This document shows, piece by piece, positions 57,641-64,000 of a stretch of DNA of 64,000 bases (position 1 is its first letter; each line of letters opens with the position of its first letter). The translations under genes were made by a program, and so were the position numbers. Source of the DNA: Manis javanica (lineage: Eukaryota; Chordata; Mammalia; Pholidota; Manidae). The stretch is taken from assembly GCF_040802235.1 (NCBI RefSeq), contig NC_133158.1:165141401-165205400 (forward strand). Direction: 5' to 3'. The notes under the pieces were generated by a model that saw nothing but the letters and a program-made list of their open reading frames with translations, was not told the origin of the DNA and searched no databases.

Positions 57641-60600
57641 TTAATGTGACGCTGGCTTTGCTTAATTGTTTAACATGGAGTTTTGGTAGCAGTCTTTTTC
57701 CACAGGCCCTCACCCTACTCTGTCTAAACCCACGGTCCCTGTCTCATAATGGTGCTCATGGCCTGGCTTGTCAATCTGTTAACTTACACCTGCAGGCTTT
57801 TCCTCAGTCAGGGACTCCTACTGCAACGATTGGTATTTTTGTCTGTTGTTGCACTCAACAAACAAAACCGAAACCAAACCAGTGACACACAGGAGATGGT
57901 GCTCTTGTTCATCCACTCCTGCTGGGGGACCCCTCCTGCAGCACCTGGAGAAGGAAGCCATTGCCATGATCAATGGGTCTTGGGGTCTTTCATTTCTCTG
58001 CTTATTCTGCCTGTGGGATTTCTCCCCCAGGCTTTTTCTGTCCTCTGCGTGTCTGTCCTTTGTCCTGATGACTGGGAGTGGTCCCAGCCTGTCCCAGCAG
58101 GCACTTGCCTCCCTGGCTAAGCCCCACCCCTGCAGCTTGCCCCTGCTTCGACCTCCAGGCTCTCAGAAACCTTTCAGAAGAGATTCGGATTGGGGGGAGC
58201 TCTCTCTCAGCGAGCTTATTTCTTTGGCCTGGCCTGTCCTCAACTTGCACAATCAATGTGTAGACAGGTTTTCCTGTTCACAGGTGCAGCAGGGAGGAAA
58301 CAGCTGCCCTTGCAACAGTGAGCCTTAACTGAGAGGGTTTAGCAATGTGTTTTGAGAAACTATCTCTGGAAGCCCTGGAGCTGGTATTGTCCATTAACAA
58401 GCACTGTCTCCTGTTACTAAGCACTTGTCACTCACAAAGCAGCCTCTTCTACATGCAGGAATCCAGGTGAGGCCGCCAGAGCCCTGGGACTCTCTAAGCT
58501 GCTTGCCTGTCCCCCCACTGGCAAGGCCTGTGTCAATGCCGTGGGACAAGCAGCAGGCAGCCCCTCAAGCTCTGGCCAGCTTGCCAGGGAGGGTGGAATG
58601 GGAGGAGACCAACCCCTTATATGAAATGTGGTTGGATGGTCTTTTTTTTACATGCTATTTTTACAGGCCTTAATCTGACTTTAAAGAGGGTCTGCTAGGT
58701 TCATGTTCAGATTTTTTTCTTAAAAATATTTTCCAAAAGTATTTTTCTGAAATAAAAATCTTACTCTTGTTCCTGTCTTTATTAATAGTGACTTAAAAAC
58801 TAAGTTTCTATAAAACTTGAGGAAACTTCATATTTTAGATGGCTGTAGGATGGGCTGGAGCCCTCCACGCAGAGTAGCCCAGCACTGTTCTGCTGGCATA
58901 GAGGCCTCTCTCCCTGCTCCACGACCATCACAGAAAGCAGACACCACCTAGTTGTTTCAGGCACACCACCTACGAAAGCACTTACTGCATTCAGACTGAA
59001 GATCCAATACAAATATTTTCTCTCTGGAAGTTTAAAAAGTCTCTTTGTAAGCAGAACCTGTAAATAATTCTCATGGAGATGGCACCTTTAAAGACCGTCA
59101 TTCGGGGCTTTAGTGCACCATCCTCTCACGATTTCTAATTGAGTTCTGACTTCGGGAGCCACGGTAAAATGGTAGGGCATGAAGAAGAAAAAGAAATCTC
59201 CTGTACTTAGTACACTGGGTGTCAAAGTACCTTAGGACTCCTGAGCAAGGGGAAGATGGTCCCTGTGCCCCAGAGGCAAAAATATAAAAGTGATTTGCAT
59301 GAAAGTGAAAGTGGGAATGATAAATTCTACTCTGCATTAAGTGGGATCAGTGTGACCCACCCTGACACAAGCCTGCCTTTGCCACCCTGCATTTCATACT
59401 CGGAGACTAGGTTTCCTGGAAGCAAGTTCCAGCAAGAAGCTGGAAAGGCCTCTCAGGAGGCAGGTCAAGCCGGCAGAGGTGGGAAAGCTCCCAGGCATCT
59501 GGCAGTCCCCACTGTAAGGACAGACAGAACCGTCCTCGCAGGCGACAGTGGGAAGGCTGGGAATGTCCTCCAGCATAAGCACCAGGAGGAGGAGTCAGCG
59601 CTCAAAGAACATAAAGAAGTGGAGGAGGTGTGGGACTATCGGAGCAGTTCCTGTGTGTGAAGGAACGGTGAAAAATGGCTTTGGGGAGTAGGAACAAGGC
59701 AAGTGGACTGTCAGGAGGGGTGTCTCTGAAGCTGCGTGAGTGAACAACTCCTCAGGCTCCACACCTCTTCTCTGGCCAGCATGGCACCTGGTGGCTGCAT
59801 GGATGGCTACAGCGACACTCCCGACAGTGTCTCCACACCCTCCACGTGGCTGCAAGGGCCAAAGCACTTTCTTAGGGCCAAATTACCCAGGGATCAGTCC
59901 ACAGGTCCTTGGACACATGACCCGAATGGCCGCAAGAAGTGGCAACTTGGGATGGAAGGAGCAGGGAGGACACGAGGCCCCCCAGGCTTACCATGCAGGG
60001 GACCACACGGCCGAGGGAGTGGGCACTGCTCTCCACTCCAGCAGCGGACAGGCCGTGGCACCACCATCACTCACGTGGGCTACTGAGAGTCCCGCAGTCT
60101 TCCACGAGGTGATGCCTTCCTTCCTGGCCAGTGCTGTTTTAACATGAGTGTCCCCTTAGCCGTGTCCTAGCCTCTCTCCAAGGCCTGGCCCCGTGCTGTG
60201 ATCCCCAGCGGCTCCAAACCCTTCTGCACCTTGACTGCCCTGGTGCCTGCCCTGCTCATCTGGCCAGAGCACAGGAGGCAGGGTGATGGAGGGCTGCTCC
60301 CCCGCCAAGGCAGGCAGACGTGGCTTGAGGAGGTGCTGAGGGGCTGCTGTGAAATTCCGTGTGAGGCCCGGGAGCACAGTGCTGAGCTCATTGCTGTAGT
60401 TCCCTCTGATGGTTTCACGTAAAGGGAAGATGAAGCATCTCACCTAAAACCTTCAGATCAGTCATTTCTGGGCTGTAAGGACCTTTATGCTGTTTCCTTC
60501 TAAAGATGAACTCCCACATGTGGCCACTCATTGGGAGGATCACCCCCAGGCCAGGTGCTGGGGAGGATGGTGGCAGTGGACAGGAGTGGCCGTCGGCTGC

Positions 60601-61187
60601 GTAGTGGTCAGGCTGGGCCTGTGGGGTGTGTGGAGCGGGCAGGAACAGTTCTAGGCTGGGTAAATGGTGAGTGTAGAAAGATGTGAAGTCATGGTCTCTC
60701 AACAGAGACCCTCTTTCATACCTGACACACATGGTGTGTGTAGGTGGGACACGGTGTGCTTGGCCCGGAGAGCACCCTCCCTCGGGAACATTGTGGGGAG
60801 GGAAGCAGGCAGCAGGGAGGGGCAGCTGAGCCATGGTGCCGTTGCCAGGGGCCACTTCCATGAGGACACCGACACTCAGGCACCCTGGGCTGCCGCGAGG
60901 AGGCTGGGCTCTTTCCCCCACTGGCTGCTAGTGGGCATAGCCTCAGGGGAGTCAGCCATGCACCACAGTATTCACTAACCTCATCAGTCGCTAATAACGA
61001 GGCACCAACGTGCTCGTAATTTTAAATTATTTATTTTTTTCTATAGTACATTTCACTCAAATTACAGAAGTCTGATACATTGTTTTCTCAAGCACAACTT
61101 AGACTCATTTCAGATGCTTTTTCCTCTCCTTTCACTCTTACAGGATGGACAGATATTCACACTTTAATGGACACAAAACATCACTCA

Positions 61188-61325
61188 GCTTATTAAAAAT
61201 ACAGCTTCCTAGGCCCCACTACCAGAGTTTCTCAGGGTCTGGTGTGGGTCCTAGAGATGCAAAAATTGAACCCTCACCTGTCATCTATTGCAGGTGGTTC
61301 TTGAACCATCCTTACAGGAATGCTG
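61188..61325. mobile_element. MER5A-like transposon fragment
   Basis: Interior and right end of an MER5-type element: TATTAAAAATACAGCTTCCT, AGGCCCCACTACCAGAGTTT, then ATTGCAGGTGGTTCTTGAAC. Confidence 0.65.
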
Positions 61326-63594
61326 CCTAGGACTTGTCTGTTATCCATGAGAAGCAGTTTCAGAAAATCCAGGAATAAAGTGTACAGAAATAGCTCTTCT
61401 ATAAAATTTCCATATAAAAATAACGGCATCTATTTACAAAGTTTGAGATGCTACAAAATAGTACATCATTTTCAATTAGGTACTTAAATCTAATAGTCTA
61501 CATTAGGCAAGTCATGTGTGGTTTGCATTTTCCCCTTATTTCTCTTGTTTAAACTGCATAAAGCATGTGGCACCACTGTTTCCTTCATGCGGAAATAACT
61601 AGAACTGTATTTTTTTGTAAATTAAACCTAATAGCATCCCCAAATGAAAAGGTGAACAAACATGATTTGGGCTCACAGCCTTTTACCTTTTTCATCTGAA
61701 GTGTGATGGTAAATAAAATCCCTTGAACTCACAGAATTGTGGTCCTCAGAGCTCAGGCTCCTGAGCAACCAGGGCAGCTGGCTAACTGGTAGTTCCATTT
61801 TCCAGGACATTGAGAGGCTGACTCTGTCATGGTACTACTGGGAAAAACAACTGCAACATGCTCAGAGAAGTCTTTAGCAGAAAGAAACTGGATCCTCAGA
61901 GACTTTTCAGTATGAAAAAAATCTTGACCCTGGTCATGAACAAGCAAAATAAATCAGCAAGCCATTTGTTAACAGGTGGCGCCTGGCATGTTCAACATGA
62001 TGCAGGGTGACAAAATGGTGAGCTTGAAATGGCAGAGATGGGCTTTAAAACCCAAATGTGATCTGGGGAAGTGTGGTGCACAGAAGGGGAGTTGGTAACG
62101 ACCTCCCAAGCCCCCTGCCTGTGGTCGATGTCGTGAGTCTGTCCAAGGAGGAATGGGTTTATCCCCCGGGGGTGACTGCCGAAGCCTGGGGACTTTGAGC
62201 TGAGGCCCGAAGCCCACACCACGGCCTCACGCTAGGACTCGGGAGTGGAGTGCCACTTCTGCTGTGGCCCGTTAGCACTTGGTGGGCCAGCAGACTGATG
62301 CTCATCCAAAGTCATCGGAAGGACAGTGGGGAGAGGGTGGTTTTCAAGAGCAACGTGGCCCTCATAGGAGGAAGGAATCCTGGGTTGTGACGCAGACACT
62401 GCCAGACAGGCAGAGGGCCATTAGGCACGTCAATCTCTTGGCTCCTTGTGTGTCTAAATGGATGGGGTGGAAGAGACGGTCTCTCCCGTCCTGAGGCCGT
62501 TGGCGGAGAGGGGCTGAGTACCGCCCCTACTTTTGAGCTGCACTGGCTTCTAACGTAGTTACAAGCAGGCAGGCATGAAGTTCCATCTGCTGGAATAGCA
62601 AGGGGGCAAGATAGCCCTGGATTCTGCAGGCTCTACAGCAAAGTAAGAATGACAGAAGGGCTCACCTTGCCTGAGAGCTGCACGGAACACGTAATAAATG
62701 ACAGACTTTCCTGTCCCAGGACTGTGCTGAATGGGCATCTGCTCCTAGACTTGCCAGGGATTCCCAGGACAGAACTGAAGTCTTACATCCTTATTTTTTC
62801 TACAGACAGTGTAGATGTGTGAAAATTGGATGCCAGAAGTTATGTGAGCATAATTTTAGAGATATCTGGGTTACGCAAAGGGACTAATTCCTGAGGAATG
62901 TTACAAATCGTGGGAATTTAGCTTACATTTTTTTTTAAAAAGGCAGTATCTCAAGCAAGTATCAGACTTTCCCTTTGAGTGTCTGGCTTAAGTGAAAGTT
63001 AAATGAACATTGTATCGACTGTGAATTTAGATGGCAGGGAGGCACATTTCTGAGTTCACTCAAATGGCATGGTGCGGGCCCCTGGCACACACTGTGGCTC
63101 TTTGCCAAATACACATTAATGACCATCAGCACCTGGGGACCACACACTTTGGGTGTGTGGAAATGGGGAACCTATTTGGAAAAATGGTCCCTAGGTACTC
63201 TTTAGCTTCACTAAAGTCAGACCATATGCGGAACAAAAGTTTATATTTTATGTATCTAATATAGAAAGATCTTTATGTATTCAACAATTTGTAAAACTAG
63301 AAAATACCTAGAAAAGTGGTTACTTTTCTAATGTGTAGGTTCAGCTGGAAGGTAATGAAGCTAATGAGAATGTCATGGGTTGGTAATGAGAATCGTCTGG
63401 ATTTATGGATACTGCTGATAGCGAAGTTGGATTTTCTCTTAAATCTTAAAAATTCCTTAACAGCTCCAAATGTATGCTTAAAACTGGAACAGTGTGGCCT
63501 TTGGGATTTAGCAGAGAGCAGAGGTTCCATGCATGTGTTGTGGGACAGAGTGGTGTCATTAGGGAGGGGCAGGGATGTCCATCTTTCAGTTCTC

Positions 63595-63740
63595 TGAATT
63601 CAGGACAAATGCCACATCCTCGGGGGGACCTTCCCTGGTCACCCCTAGCCAAAGTGGTATTTTCCCCCATTGTCCCACTACCCTCTCATTTCCCCTTAGT
63701 ACTAACCACAATGTTTTCTCTTCTGTATTCACTCAAATGC
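63595..63740 (+). repeat. L2 LINE fragment
   Basis: Pattern GGACCTTCCCTGGTCACCCC, then GTCCCACTACCCTCTC, then TAGTACTAACCACAATG, the order of the L2 segment that precedes its 3′ end. Confidence 0.5.
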
Positions 63741-64000
63741 TTAATGGAGGGTTAAATCTTTATCTTTGCTGTCCAGCCCCCACCTTATACTCACTGCTCA
63801 GGCAGGACAGTTTCAAGGTCGCCCTCAGAGTCATTGGGTAGGGACTCTGCACTGACTGAGTCACTGAATAAGACCCAGCAGGCCTCTCTCTTCCAGTGTG
63901 GTGACAAACAGCTGAGGCAGTTCCCTTCCTTTGCTGACCCTGCCCCGGCACCCACCGCTGGGTTCTGACCATCCCAAGGGGCCAGTGTTGTGTCTGTACT

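Larger units (their letters stand above)
57641..64000. other. Distal intergenic region, mostly unrecognised
   Basis: No exon or known protein is recognised. The GC-rich stretches around 57,850-58,670 and 59,250-60,980 carry many overlapping open frames on both strands, none with known domains. AT-rich DNA around 61,010-61,700 includes a minus-strand AATAAA (61,029-61,034 region, read as TTTATT on plus). An MER5A-like piece (61,188-61,325) and an L2 piece (63,595-63,740) are the only named repeats. In human the next gene after ATP1B3 is TFDP2 on the opposite strand, so its long 3′ UTR could begin here; I cannot show that. Confidence 0.4.

Noticed and set aside
59256..60921. Several 90-168-codon overlapping frames on both strands
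   Set aside because: GC-rich DNA gives long frames by chance; no frame has known motifs or exon borders.
1..64000. CRISPR arrays, operons, phage or plasmid features
   Set aside because: Spliced gene, LINEs, LTR elements and Tigger transposons show a mammalian nuclear genome. No prokaryotic system is present.

Overview
The window is nuclear DNA from a placental mammal. It carries the 3′ half of one host gene on the + strand, the Na+/K+-transporting ATPase subunit beta-3 gene (ATP1B3), followed by about 44 kb of repeat-rich downstream DNA in which I recognise no further protein-coding gene. No Alu, B1/B2, CAN-SINE, BovB or other lineage-specific tRNA- or 7SL-derived SINE is apparent. The L1 3′-UTR type, the LTR-derived retroposon and the lack of young SINEs together suggest a laurasiatherian, possibly a pangolin. 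That is an inference from memory of repeat families and was not tested.

Layout. 1-18,932: ATP1B3 from within intron 2 to the stop codon (exons 3-7 by the human exon order). All five exons have AG/GT borders and consistent phases and encode 199 residues, the expected length. The introns hold an RPL19 processed pseudogene split by an L1, old L1/L2 pieces, and an MER5A-like DNA transposon. 18,933-about 19,440: 3′ UTR with an AATAAA signal. 19,441-27,556: intergenic, with MIR, MLT1 LTR and L1 pieces. 27,557-37,252: a defective betaretrovirus-like provirus with paired LTRs, a Lys-type primer site and a near-perfect 6-bp target duplication. Inside it lie parts of a gammaretrovirus-like (ERV1) provirus, and inside that an L1 whose reverse-transcriptase reading frame is open for 376 codons. 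38,338-49,222: a Tigger/pogo DNA transposon stretched to about 10.9 kb by an LTR-derived retroposon, L1 copies and a solo LTR. 50,182-56,733: a near-full-length antisense L1 that itself contains a later L1. 56,734-64,000: a probable antisense LTR, then mostly unrecognised sequence with a few old repeats.

How it fits together. ATP1B3 supplies the glycosylated beta subunit that folds and delivers the Na,K-ATPase alpha subunit. Everything else recognised is transposable-element history. Nested insertions with readable target-site duplications give the relative order of several events. I found no operon, CRISPR array or prokaryote-type system. The most interesting items are the SINE-R-like retroposon related to the neighbouring provirus LTR, the two nested insertion stacks, and an apparent shift of a conserved N-glycosylation site in ATP1B3.
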